The notes under the pieces are model-generated. The model made no database searches. It saw nothing but the letters and a program-made list of their open reading frames with translations, and was not told the DNA's origin. DNA of 8,561 nt from Alphaproteobacteria bacterium (GTDB lineage Bacteria; Pseudomonadota; Alphaproteobacteria; Rickettsiales; VGDC01), in contig VGDC01000067.1 of NCBI GenBank assembly GCA_016869895.1, positions 1 to 8,561 on the forward strand, given 5' to 3'. Numbering within the stretch: the first letter of the stretch is position 1; each line of letters begins with the position of its first letter. Below are positions 1-6,096 of this stretch, piece by piece. The position numbers were made by a program, and so were the translations under genes.

Positions 1-536
1 ATGCCACTGCCCATGTCGCCCGCCACAAGAAAATCCCATCCCGCCTGATCGGATTTACTCTGCGGGATATTCACGCCCACCACAACACCGCCGCCGGAAG
101 CCACGCCAGTGTAAGTACCGTTGATAAGCCCTGCATTGGCAAGATGCTGCCACACGCGATAGCGTTCATAGATGCTGCCTGCCGCATCGTAGATAACACC
201 GTCACCGTTGCCGTTGCAGGTCTGTTTACCCGTGCCCGTATTGGTGAGGGGTGCCGCGCACTGGCCTGAGAACGTGCCGTTATCCGCGCGCCCCCAGAAC
301 TGGGTGGCGTTTCCGAGGTCTCCGGGAAGTCCGAAATACTTCTCTTTGAAGGAGTTCACCGCCACCTGATACTGCTCGTTCTCCTTGAGGATACTGCGCA
401 GCTCGGCGGAATGGATCAACACCTGACCGGCGAGGATGCCCCCAGCCAACAGCCCCAGAATGGTCAGCACGATGGCCAATTCCACCAGCGTGAAGCCTTT
501 TTGGGAGGGTTTGACGACCATGGCGGAGCTTTTCAT
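1..536 (-). CDS. Type II/IV pseudopilin-like protein, 3' end outside window
   Basis: The frame is open from an ATG at 536 to the left edge (178 codons visible, no stop), so the C-terminus is missing. The start is supported by AAGGAA (complement of 543-548) six bases upstream. Residues 1-14 are a short basic leader ending in Gly14, followed by FTLVELAIV: a class III prepilin signal with cleavage between G14 and F15, N-methylation of Phe, and the conserved Glu at mature position 5. Residues 15-37 form the hydrophobic helix that anchors the protein in the inner membrane and packs into a pseudopilus. Further on are ELRS (45-48), PGDLGNATQFW (71-81), C93, C107 followed by NGNGDG, and WQHLANAGL (129-137). 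These recur in the paralogue at 5269-6072. The family assemble into type II secretion or type IV pilus-like fibres after prepilin peptidase processing. No secretion machinery gene is adjacent, so the specific system is unknown. Prepilin nature is certain; the exact role is not. Confidence 0.9.
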   Translation of the reverse strand, partial: MKSSAMVVKPSQKGFTLVELAIVLTILGLLAGGILAGQVLIHSAELRSILKENEQYQVAVNSFKEKYFGLPGDLGNATQFWGRADNGTFSGQCAAPLTNTGTGKQTCNGNGDGVIYDAAGSIYERYRVWQHLANAGLINGTYTGVASGGGVVVGVNIPQSKSDQAGWDFLVAGDMGSG

Positions 537-680
537 GGGATGTTCCTTGCTTTTCGGGTTGCCGACGCGGCATCGTGATGCGCCGCTTTCCTTCACGGTA
601 GCCGTAATTAACTGTTTATTCAAGCCACTGTTTGGCTTATAGTCTGGCACATAATCCCTGATTCACCGAATGGAGCCATC
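537..680. promoter_or_regulatory. Divergent intergenic region between pseudopilin and hisB
   Basis: This gap must hold the promoters for the his operon (plus) and the left pseudopilin (minus). On the plus strand, TATAGT at 638-643 and CATAAT at 650-655 are possible -10 boxes, but neither has a convincing -35 at the right distance. A perfect 6-bp inverted repeat, AAGCCA (622-627) and TGGCTT (633-638) with a 5-base loop, ends on the first base of TATAGT, so it could be an operator. A second, bulged hairpin at 567-586 (GCGGCATC against GATGCGCCGC) would lie in the 5' leader of the pseudopilin transcript. I see no His-codon-rich leader peptide or attenuator. The box assignments are weak; the inverted repeats are read directly. 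Confidence 0.4.
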
Positions 681-1298
681 ATGGGCGCAACACCCCAGAG
701 CCAACCGCGCCGCGCCAGCGTCGAGCGCAACACGAAAGAGACCCGTATTTCTGTCGAACTCGACCTCGACGGCACCGGCGTCTATGACATCTCCACCGGC
801 ATCGGCTTCCTTGACCATATGCTTGAGCAGCTCTCCCGTCATGGCTTGATGGATTTGAAACTCCGCGCGGAGGGCGATTTGCACATCGACTTCCACCACA
901 CCACCGAAGATTCCGGCATCGCCATCGGCACGGCCTTCAAAAAGGCTTTGGGCGAGCGTGTAGGCATCACCCGCTATGCCCATGCCTATATCCCCATGGA
1001 TGAGACGCTCACCCGCGTGGCGGTGGACATCTCCGGTCGCCCCTACCTCGTGTGGAATGTGAAATTCAAGCGCGATAAAATCGGTGAAATGGACACCGAA
1101 CTCTTCAAGGAATGGTTCCAGGCCTTCGCCTTCGCGGCGGGCATCACCCTGCATGTCGATAACCTGCATGGCGAGAACAACCACCACATCATCGAGTCCT
1201 GCTTCAAAGGCTTAGCGCGCGCCCTTCGCGCCGCCGCCAGCATCGACCCGCGCGCATCCGACAGCATCCCCTCCACCAAAGGGACATTGAACGGGTAA
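681..1298 (+). CDS. hisB: Imidazoleglycerol-phosphate dehydratase
   Basis: HisB (205 aa) removes water from imidazole glycerol phosphate to give imidazole acetol phosphate, the sixth step of histidine synthesis, in the cytoplasm. It is the monofunctional type (normal length about 195-205 aa) with no N-terminal histidinol-phosphatase domain. Both metal-binding motifs are intact: HHTTED at 72-77 and HHIIES at 168-173, which bind the paired Mn ions in the 24-mer. Also present are GIGFLDHML (40-48) and the family C-terminus STKGTL (198-203). The start at 681 is preceded by GGAG at 672-675, five bases away, and leaves a basic N-terminus ending in RRASVERNTKET that matches the family. It is the first gene of the plus-strand operon, three bases before the DUF2628 gene. 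Confidence 0.97.
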   Translation: MGATPQSQPRRASVERNTKETRISVELDLDGTGVYDISTGIGFLDHMLEQLSRHGLMDLKLRAEGDLHIDFHHTTEDSGIAIGTAFKKALGERVGITRYAHAYIPMDETLTRVAVDISGRPYLVWNVKFKRDKIGEMDTELFKEWFQAFAFAAGITLHVDNLHGENNHHIIESCFKGLARALRAAASIDPRASDSIPSTKGTLNG

Positions 1299-1301
1299 GC
1301 C

Positions 1302-1751
1302 ATGGCCAAGATGCGCATCTATACGGTTCACATCAAACCGGACGCGAAGAATCCCTACGAAGCCCCCATCTTCATCGAAGAGGCCTTCAACTGGTGGGCG
1401 TTCATCTTCCGTGGTTTCTGGGCGTTGTATAACCGCCTCTGGCTCTGGGCGGCGATTCTGATTGCGCTGGAAATCGCGCTGCAAGTGCTGGTCATCCGCG
1501 GTGTCATCCCCGCGTTCACCGCGCTCTTCGTGCGCCTCGGCATCCAGCTGCTCATCGGCTTCCACGCGAATGACCTCCGCCGCGCGAAACTCCGCAAGCA
1601 GGGCTATATCACTAGCGACATCGTCACTGGCGATAACCTCGTCGGCGCGGAACAGCGTTTCTTCGAGCGGTACTATCCCTCGCATCGCTTCAAGACCTCC
1701 ACGCCCGCCGTGGTGATGCCGACCACATCCCACATCCACATGCCGGGCTGA
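1302..1751 (+). CDS. DUF2628 family membrane protein
   Basis: A 149-aa protein that I recognise as DUF2628 from the start YTVHIKP (7-13) and the segment EEAFNWWAFIFRGFWALYNRLWLW (26-49, spelled here as two parts: EEAFNWWAFIFRGF then WALYNRLWLW). Two hydrophobic stretches follow at about 46-66 and 68-88, probably membrane helices, then a basic segment LRRAKLRKQGY (92-102) and a soluble tail. The function is unknown. In many alphaproteobacteria a gene of this family sits between hisB and hisH, as here, but no histidine enzyme activity is known and none is suggested by the sequence. It begins three bases after hisB and ends five bases before hisH, so it is co-transcribed. The start at 1302 is preferred for spacing; an in-frame ATG at 1311 is also possible because neither has a clear ribosome binding site. 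Confidence 0.85.
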   Translation: MAKMRIYTVHIKPDAKNPYEAPIFIEEAFNWWAFIFRGFWALYNRLWLWAAILIALEIALQVLVIRGVIPAFTALFVRLGIQLLIGFHANDLRRAKLRKQGYITSDIVTGDNLVGAEQRFFERYYPSHRFKTSTPAVVMPTTSHIHMPG

Positions 1752-1756
1752 CATCC

Positions 1757-2380
1757 ATGACAACAGTCCTGATCGATTACGGTGCGGGCAACCTGCATTC
1801 CGTGGAAAAAGCGTTCCGCCATGTCGCGCCGGATGCGGGCATCATCGTCACCGCAGACCCGCGTATCGTCGGTGGAGCGGATCGCATCGTGCTGCCCGGT
1901 GTCGGCGCATTCGCTGATTGTATGGATGGACTGCTGGCGGTGGACGGCCTGTTCGATGCACTCCACGAATCGGTGATGGAACGCCAGCGTCCCTTCTTCG
2001 GCATCTGCGTGGGGATGCAGATGATGCTGGAGGAAGGCCGTGAGCATGGCAACCACAAAGGCCTCGGTTGGCTGCGTGGCCGCGTGGAGGCCATTCGCCC
2101 CGCTGATAAATCCCTCAAGATTCCGCACATGGGCTGGAATGATTTGCGTCTGGATGGCGAACACCCGCTGTTCGAAGGCGTGCAATCCGGCGACCATGCT
2201 TATTTCGTGCATAGCTATCACGCTGTTTGCGATGATGCATCCGATGTATTGGCGACTGTGGATTACGGTGCGCCCATCACCGCTGCCATCGGGCGCGATA
2301 ACTTGTTCGGCACCCAATTCCATCCAGAGAAAAGTCAGAAAACTGGTCTCACCATCATCCGCAATTTTTTGAAGATATGA
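1757..2380 (+). CDS. hisH: Imidazole glycerol phosphate synthase, glutaminase subunit
   Basis: HisH (207 aa) is a class I glutamine amidotransferase. It hydrolyses glutamine and channels ammonia to HisF, with which it forms IGP synthase. The catalytic triad is complete: C84 in FGICVGMQM, H189 and E191 in GTQFHPEKS. Also present are the N-terminal DYGAGNLHSV (7-16), the PGVGAF loop (47-52) and YFVHSYH (149-155). Length is normal for the family. The gene starts five bases after the DUF2628 stop and has no strong ribosome binding site, which fits translational coupling. Its stop codon overlaps an ATG at 2377 that is in frame with hisA. Its partner hisF lies one gene downstream, after hisA. Confidence 0.97.
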   Translation: MTTVLIDYGAGNLHSVEKAFRHVAPDAGIIVTADPRIVGGADRIVLPGVGAFADCMDGLLAVDGLFDALHESVMERQRPFFGICVGMQMMLEEGREHGNHKGLGWLRGRVEAIRPADKSLKIPHMGWNDLRLDGEHPLFEGVQSGDHAYFVHSYHAVCDDASDVLATVDYGAPITAAIGRDNLFGTQFHPEKSQKTGLTIIRNFLKI

Positions 2381-2460
2381 TGGCAGAAGCCATCACCAGC
2401 CCTGAGCCTGCTTCATGCGATTTTAAGCAGAAAATCGCGGAGGCGAACGAAAGAAAAACT

Positions 2461-3189
2461 ATGAATCTATACCCCGCCATTGACCTGAAAGACGGAAACT
2501 GCGTGCGCCTTTTGCACGGTGATATGGATAAGGCGACCGTCTTCTCCGACTCCCCCGCCACGCAGGCCAAAGCTTTTGAGGATGCAGGATTCGAATGGCT
2601 CCATGTGGTTGACCTGAATGGCGCATTCGCCGGACAGCCCGTGAACAAAGCCGCGGTGGAAGGCATTCTGGACGCCATCACCCTGCCCGTCCAGCTCGGC
2701 GGCGGCATCCGTGACATGGCGACCATCGACATGTGGTTGGAAGCGGGCATTTCCCGCGTCATCCTCGGCACTATCGCGCTCCGCAATCCGCAGCTGGTGA
2801 AGGATGCTTGCAAGCGTCATCCCGGCAAAATCGCGGTGGGCATCGACGCGCGCGGCGGCAAAGTGGCAGTGGAGGGCTGGGCGGAAACATCCGACATGCT
2901 CGCCGTGGATTTGGCCAAACAGTTCGAAGATGCGGGCGTGGCCGCTATCATCTATACCGACATCGGTCGCGATGGCGCGATGCAAGGCCCCAACTTCGAA
3001 GAGACCGCCACCCTCGCCGCCAGCGTCAGCATCCCTATCATCCTTTCCGGCGGCATGTCTTCGCTGGAAGACGTAAAAACCCTCTGCACCTATGCGGGCA
3101 AAGGCATCGAAGGCGCGATTCTTGGCCGCTCGCTCTATGACGGCGCGATTAAGCCTGCCGATGCACTGCCACTGGTGAAAGCCGCCTGA
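2461..3189 (+). CDS. hisA: ProFAR isomerase
   Basis: HisA (242 aa from this start) is 1-(5-phosphoribosyl)-5-[(5-phosphoribosylamino)methylideneamino]imidazole-4-carboxamide isomerase. It performs the Amadori rearrangement of ProFAR to PRFAR, on a (beta/alpha)8 barrel with two phosphate sites. The general acid/base aspartates are visible: D8 in YPAIDLKDG and D129 in VGIDARGG. Phosphate-binding loops are QLGGGIRD (78-85) and SGGMSS (196-201), with YTDIGRDG at 165-172. The start at 2461 gives the standard N-terminus and family length. An in-frame ATG at 2377 would add 28 residues unlike the family, but it overlaps the hisH stop as ATGA. The ribosome binding site is poor here: only purine-rich sequence directly upstream, with GGAGG at 2439-2443 too far away. 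The stop is one base before hisF. Confidence 0.95.
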   Translation: MNLYPAIDLKDGNCVRLLHGDMDKATVFSDSPATQAKAFEDAGFEWLHVVDLNGAFAGQPVNKAAVEGILDAITLPVQLGGGIRDMATIDMWLEAGISRVILGTIALRNPQLVKDACKRHPGKIAVGIDARGGKVAVEGWAETSDMLAVDLAKQFEDAGVAAIIYTDIGRDGAMQGPNFEETATLAASVSIPIILSGGMSSLEDVKTLCTYAGKGIEGAILGRSLYDGAIKPADALPLVKAA

Positions 3190-3190
3190 T

Positions 3191-3949
3191 ATGCTGAAGA
3201 CCCGCATCATCCCCTGTTTGGATGTAAAAGACGGACGCGTCGTCAAAGGCGTGAATTTCGTCGAGCTGCGCGACGCGGGCGACCCCGTCACCCAAGCGCA
3301 GGTTTATGATGCGCAGGGCGCGGACGAACTCTGCTTCCTCGACATCTCGGCCACTTCTGATGGCCGCGCGACGCTCTATGATATGGTCGAGCGCGTGGCG
3401 AGCGTCTGTTTCATGCCCTTCACCGTAGGCGGCGGCGTGCGCGCGGTGGAGGACATCCGCACCTTGCTCCTTGCAGGCGCAGACAAGGTAAGCATCAACA
3501 GCGAAGCCGTGAAACGCCCGGAATTCGTGCGCGAAGCCGCCAATAAATTCGGTTCACAATGCATCACCGTCGCCATCGACGCCAAAACCGTTTCTGCAGG
3601 AAAATACGAAATCTTCACCCACGGCGGTCGCAACCCCACGGGCATCGATGCGGTCGAATGGGCGCAGCACATGGCGGCGCTGGGCGCGGGGGAAATCCTG
3701 CTGACCTCCATGGACAGGGACGGCACCAAAGCGGGGTTCAACACCGCCCTCACCCGCGCCGTGGCCGACGCAGTCAGCATCCCCGTCATCGCCAGCGGCG
3801 GTGTGGGAGAGCTTGACCACTTCGTCACCGGCGTCACCGATGGCCACGCCAGCGCACTACTCGCCGCCTCGGTATTTCATTATGGCACTTTCACGGTGTC
3901 ACAGGTAAAACAGCATATGCAATCGGCGGGAATCCCCGTCCGTTTCTGA
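3191..3949 (+). CDS. hisF: Imidazole glycerol phosphate synthase, cyclase subunit
   Basis: HisF (252 aa, normal length) is the cyclase half of IGP synthase. It condenses ammonia delivered from HisH with PRFAR to give imidazole glycerol phosphate and AICAR, which links histidine to purine synthesis. The two catalytic aspartates are D11 in IIPCLDVKDGRVVKG and D130 in TVAIDAK. Other conserved parts of the (beta/alpha)8 barrel are VGGGVR (79-84), LTSMDRDGTK (171-180) with D176, and IASGGVGE (200-207). It begins one base after the hisA stop. HisA and HisF are paralogous barrels, and the two genes are adjacent as in most bacteria. Confidence 0.97.
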   Translation: MLKTRIIPCLDVKDGRVVKGVNFVELRDAGDPVTQAQVYDAQGADELCFLDISATSDGRATLYDMVERVASVCFMPFTVGGGVRAVEDIRTLLLAGADKVSINSEAVKRPEFVREAANKFGSQCITVAIDAKTVSAGKYEIFTHGGRNPTGIDAVEWAQHMAALGAGEILLTSMDRDGTKAGFNTALTRAVADAVSIPVIASGGVGELDHFVTGVTDGHASALLAASVFHYGTFTVSQVKQHMQSAGIPVRF

Positions 3950-3950
3950 T

Positions 3951-3955
3951 AGGAG
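3951..3955 (+). promoter_or_regulatory. Ribosome binding site of hisE
   Basis: AGGAG lies eight bases before the hisE ATG at 3964. It is one of the few strong Shine-Dalgarno sites inside the his operon and fixes the hisE start. Confidence 0.75.
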
Positions 3956-3963
3956 TAGACTAC

Positions 3964-4299
3964 ATGGCCGCAAAACTCGCGCGCACCCTAGATTCCCTTT
4001 TCGACACCATTCAGGAGCGCCGCAATCATGGCGATCCGGCGACTTCCTATGTGGCGAAAATCACCGCGAAAGGCCGCAAGAAGATTTGCCAGAAGGTCGG
4101 CGAAGAAGCGGTGGAGACAGTCATCGCCGGTGTGGGTAACAAACCGGAGAAAATCATCTCCGAATCCGCCGATTTGCTCTTCCACCTGATGGTGCTCTGG
4201 GCGGATGCGGGCATCTCCCTCGATCAGCTCGCCGCAGAACTGGACAAACGCGAAGGCACATCCGGCATCGATGAAAAAGCCCGCCGCCCTGTAGAATAA
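3964..4299 (+). CDS. hisE: Phosphoribosyl-ATP pyrophosphatase
   Basis: HisE (111 aa) hydrolyses phosphoribosyl-ATP to phosphoribosyl-AMP and pyrophosphate, the second step of histidine synthesis. It is a stand-alone protein of the all-alpha NTP pyrophosphohydrolase (MazG-like) fold, not the HisIE fusion found in enterobacteria. The Mg-binding motif is QKVGEEAVE (43-51) plus ESADLLFHLMV (67-77). The N-terminal SYVAKITAKGRKKI region (28-41) is typical. It starts 14 bases after hisF behind a strong AGGAG site and ends ten bases before the nitroreductase gene. A hisI gene must be elsewhere in the genome for the next step. Confidence 0.95.
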   Translation: MAAKLARTLDSLFDTIQERRNHGDPATSYVAKITAKGRKKICQKVGEEAVETVIAGVGNKPEKIISESADLLFHLMVLWADAGISLDQLAAELDKREGTSGIDEKARRPVE

Positions 4300-4309
4300 G
4301 GAACAGAAC

Positions 4310-4894
4310 ATGACCCTTTCCAAAGACGCACTCGACAAACTTTTCAACGAAGCGCACACGCATAATTACTGGCTGGATAAGCCCGTTTCGGATGAAACGC
4401 TGAAAGCCGCTTATGACTTGGCGAAATTCCCGCCGACTGCCGCGAACAGCAATCCCTTACGCATCCTTTTCGTCAAATCGCAGGAAGCGAAAGAAAAGCT
4501 GAAACCCACACTGTCGCCGGGCAATCTGGAAAAGACCATGGCCGCGCCCGTCACGGCCATCATCGCCCACGACATCGAATTCTATGAGAAACTGCCGGAG
4601 CTTTTCCCGCATACGGATGCCCGCTCGTGGTACGCCGGAAAACCGGCCTTCATTCAGGAAACCGCTTTCCGCAATGGCACGTTGGGCGCGGCGTACTTCC
4701 TCCTCGCCGCCCGCGCTGTCGGGCTGGATTGCGGCCCCATGTCCGGCTTCAATAATGCCAAGGTTGATGAAGCATTTTTCGCAGGCACGAGCTGGAAATC
4801 CAACTTCCTCATCAATCTGGGGTACGGCGATGCCTCCAAGCTGCACGCCCGCAACCCGCGCCTAACCTTTGATGACGCAGCGAGAATCGTATGA
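4310..4894 (+). CDS. RutE/HadB-like FMN nitroreductase family protein
   Basis: A 194-aa flavoprotein of the nitroreductase superfamily, very close in pattern to E. coli RutE (196 aa), which is assigned the reduction of malonic semialdehyde to 3-hydroxypropionate in uracil breakdown. Shared segments include the N-terminal THN.W..KPVSDETL (17-31), PPTAANSNP.RI (41-52) near the FMN phosphate, SPGNLEKT.AAPVTAI (69-84), FPHTDARSW (99-107), ETAFRN (117-122), GLDCGPMSGF (138-147) and SNFLINLGYGD..KL.AR (164-181). It follows hisE by ten bases, behind AAGGAACAG, and overlaps the HIT gene by ATGA, so it belongs to the his operon transcriptionally. No other rut gene is present. The true substrate here is therefore uncertain; a general NAD(P)H-dependent reductase is equally possible. 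Confidence 0.88.
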   Translation: MTLSKDALDKLFNEAHTHNYWLDKPVSDETLKAAYDLAKFPPTAANSNPLRILFVKSQEAKEKLKPTLSPGNLEKTMAAPVTAIIAHDIEFYEKLPELFPHTDARSWYAGKPAFIQETAFRNGTLGAAYFLLAARAVGLDCGPMSGFNNAKVDEAFFAGTSWKSNFLINLGYGDASKLHARNPRLTFDDAARIV

Positions 4895-5265
4895 CCTACG
4901 ACAGCAACAACATCTTTGCGAAAATCCTGCGGGGTGAGATTCCGAATAAGACCGTCTATGAAGACGAGCAGGTGCTGGCCTTCCATGATATCTCCGCCGC
5001 CGCACCCGTACACGTGCTAGTCATCCCGAAGGGCGAATACGTCTCTTTCGATGATTTCTTAGGCAAAGCTTCCGCAGAAACCGTCCATGGATTCTTCGAA
5101 CGCGTGCGGAAAGTCGCGCATATCGTCGAAGCGCAAGAAGGCGGCTATCGCCTCATTACCAACCACGGGCGGAATGCCTCGCAAAGCGTGCCGCATTTCC
5201 ATGTGCACATACTCGGTGGGCGGGCATTGGGCGGGCTGCTCCCCGGTGATGCGCTGGTGCGCTGA
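4891..5265 (+). CDS. HIT family protein (HinT-like nucleoside phosphoramidase)
   Basis: A 124-aa histidine-triad protein of the HinT branch, which hydrolyses AMP-linked phosphoramidates such as lysyl-AMP as a cytoplasmic dimer. The start NNIFAKILRGEIPNKTVYED (6-25, 20 residues) is characteristic. The triad is HFHVH at 102-106, with H104 as the probable nucleophile, followed by ILGGR. N91 and the QSVPH loop (98-102) also match. The ATG overlaps the nitroreductase stop (ATGA), implying translational coupling. HIT genes next to hisE are common in alphaproteobacteria as I remember them, perhaps simply sharing the operon. It is the last plus-strand gene, three bases from the convergent pseudopilin stop. 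I see no terminator hairpin behind it. Confidence 0.94.
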   Translation: MTYDSNNIFAKILRGEIPNKTVYEDEQVLAFHDISAAAPVHVLVIPKGEYVSFDDFLGKASAETVHGFFERVRKVAHIVEAQEGGYRLITNHGRNASQSVPHFHVHILGGRALGGLLPGDALVR

Positions 5266-5268
5266 GCG

Positions 5269-6072
5269 TCAATAAGCGATGAAGATGAAGCAGGGCGTGG
5301 CGTTCTCGTCACCCAGCTTATATTGCGGATTCAAAGAGGCATTCGTCGTGGGCGTTCCATCCGGATTCTCGGTGCAAGCCGTCCCCGGAAACACCGTCAG
5401 CTTGCCTCTTCCGGGATTGCCATCATCGATTTTCTCATCGAAATAATTCGCATCATGGCTGGTCGCATTGCCCGTTGCTCCATCCACGATAGCCAGCCCC
5501 AGTGAAAAGAGATTCTTGTTGTTCGTCGCGGGGAAAGCTGCCGCCAAATAGCCTGCGCCACCGGAATAGACCGGCACCCAGAACCATCGGGAATTGACAT
5601 CCGATTGCGGAACGGCCAGCGCGTAATCATCGATTGCGGCAAAGGCAGAGGTATCCGCCCCGAACGTGCCTTTGACCAGCCCCGCTAAAGACAGATGCTG
5701 CCAGAAAGTATAGGTTTCAAAGCAAGGTTCAGTGGTTGCAGAACCACAGACGATAGCTCCCATGATCTTGGTGCCGTTCCCGTCGCATGTGCCCTCACTC
5801 AAATCGGGAGTTACGTTATCGGGGTCGCATTCAGCGGCATCCGCCGCTTCCCAGTGCTGTGTCGCATTCCGTAAATCGCCGGGGAATCCATTGTAACGGC
5901 TGCGGAATGTGTAGACCGCCGCTTTATATTCGTTGAAATCGGAAATGACGCTGCGCAGCTCGGATGATTTGATGAGGTCTCTACCGACCAATACGCCGCC
6001 GATGATAAGGCCGATGATGACGACCACAATAGCAACTTCAACCAGAGTGAAACCCGCTTTCGCTGAACGCAT
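5269..6072 (-). CDS. Type II/IV pseudopilin-like protein, complete paralogue
   Basis: A complete 267-aa prepilin. The leader MRSAKAG ends in Gly7, then FTLVEVAIVV: cleavage at G7/F8, with Glu at mature position 5. The membrane/packing helix covers 8-30. The start is fixed by AAAGGAGT (complement of 6078-6085) five bases upstream. It shares ELRS (38-41), PGDLRNATQHW (64-74), C82-x13-C96-DGNG and WQHLSLAGL (124-132) with the gene at 1-536, so the two are paralogues. The large globular domain has six cysteines (82, 96, 109, 117, 233, 261), suggesting three disulfides outside the cytoplasm. It ends in a motif FDEKIDDGNPGRG (211-223) that I associate with this uncharacterised pseudopilin group. 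It lies 24 bases after maf on the same strand, so it is probably transcribed with the infA-maf unit. No secretion or pilus assembly gene is adjacent. Confidence 0.93.
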   Translation of the reverse strand: MRSAKAGFTLVEVAIVVVIIGLIIGGVLVGRDLIKSSELRSVISDFNEYKAAVYTFRSRYNGFPGDLRNATQHWEAADAAECDPDNVTPDLSEGTCDGNGTKIMGAIVCGSATTEPCFETYTFWQHLSLAGLVKGTFGADTSAFAAIDDYALAVPQSDVNSRWFWVPVYSGGAGYLAAAFPATNNKNLFSLGLAIVDGATGNATSHDANYFDEKIDDGNPGRGKLTVFPGTACTENPDGTPTTNASLNPQYKLGDENATPCFIFIAY

Positions 6073-6077
6073 GCGAC

Positions 6078-6085
6078 ACTCCTTT
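6078..6085 (-). promoter_or_regulatory. Ribosome binding site of the complete pseudopilin gene
   Basis: Reading on the minus strand, AAAGGAGT lies five bases before the ATG at 6072. It is the strongest Shine-Dalgarno site in the window, suggesting high translation. It sits in the 24-base gap after maf. Confidence 0.75.
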
Positions 6086-6096
6086 TATTACAATCT

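Noticed and set aside
280..573. 97-codon minus-strand open frame overlapping the left pseudopilin
   Set aside because: It is a different frame of the same strand as a clear prepilin gene. The prepilin frame has the class III signal and ribosome binding site; this one has only arginine-rich, low-information sequence.
1212..2323. Two minus-strand open frames opposite hisB, the DUF2628 gene and hisH
   Set aside because: They are antisense to well-supported genes, have compositional bias and no family motif.
2467..3291. Long open frame on the minus strand opposite hisA and hisF (274 codons)
   Set aside because: It lies antisense to two strongly conserved enzymes, and its protein is His/Ala/Gly/Arg-rich with no recognisable domain. 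It is a by-product of GC-rich codon use.
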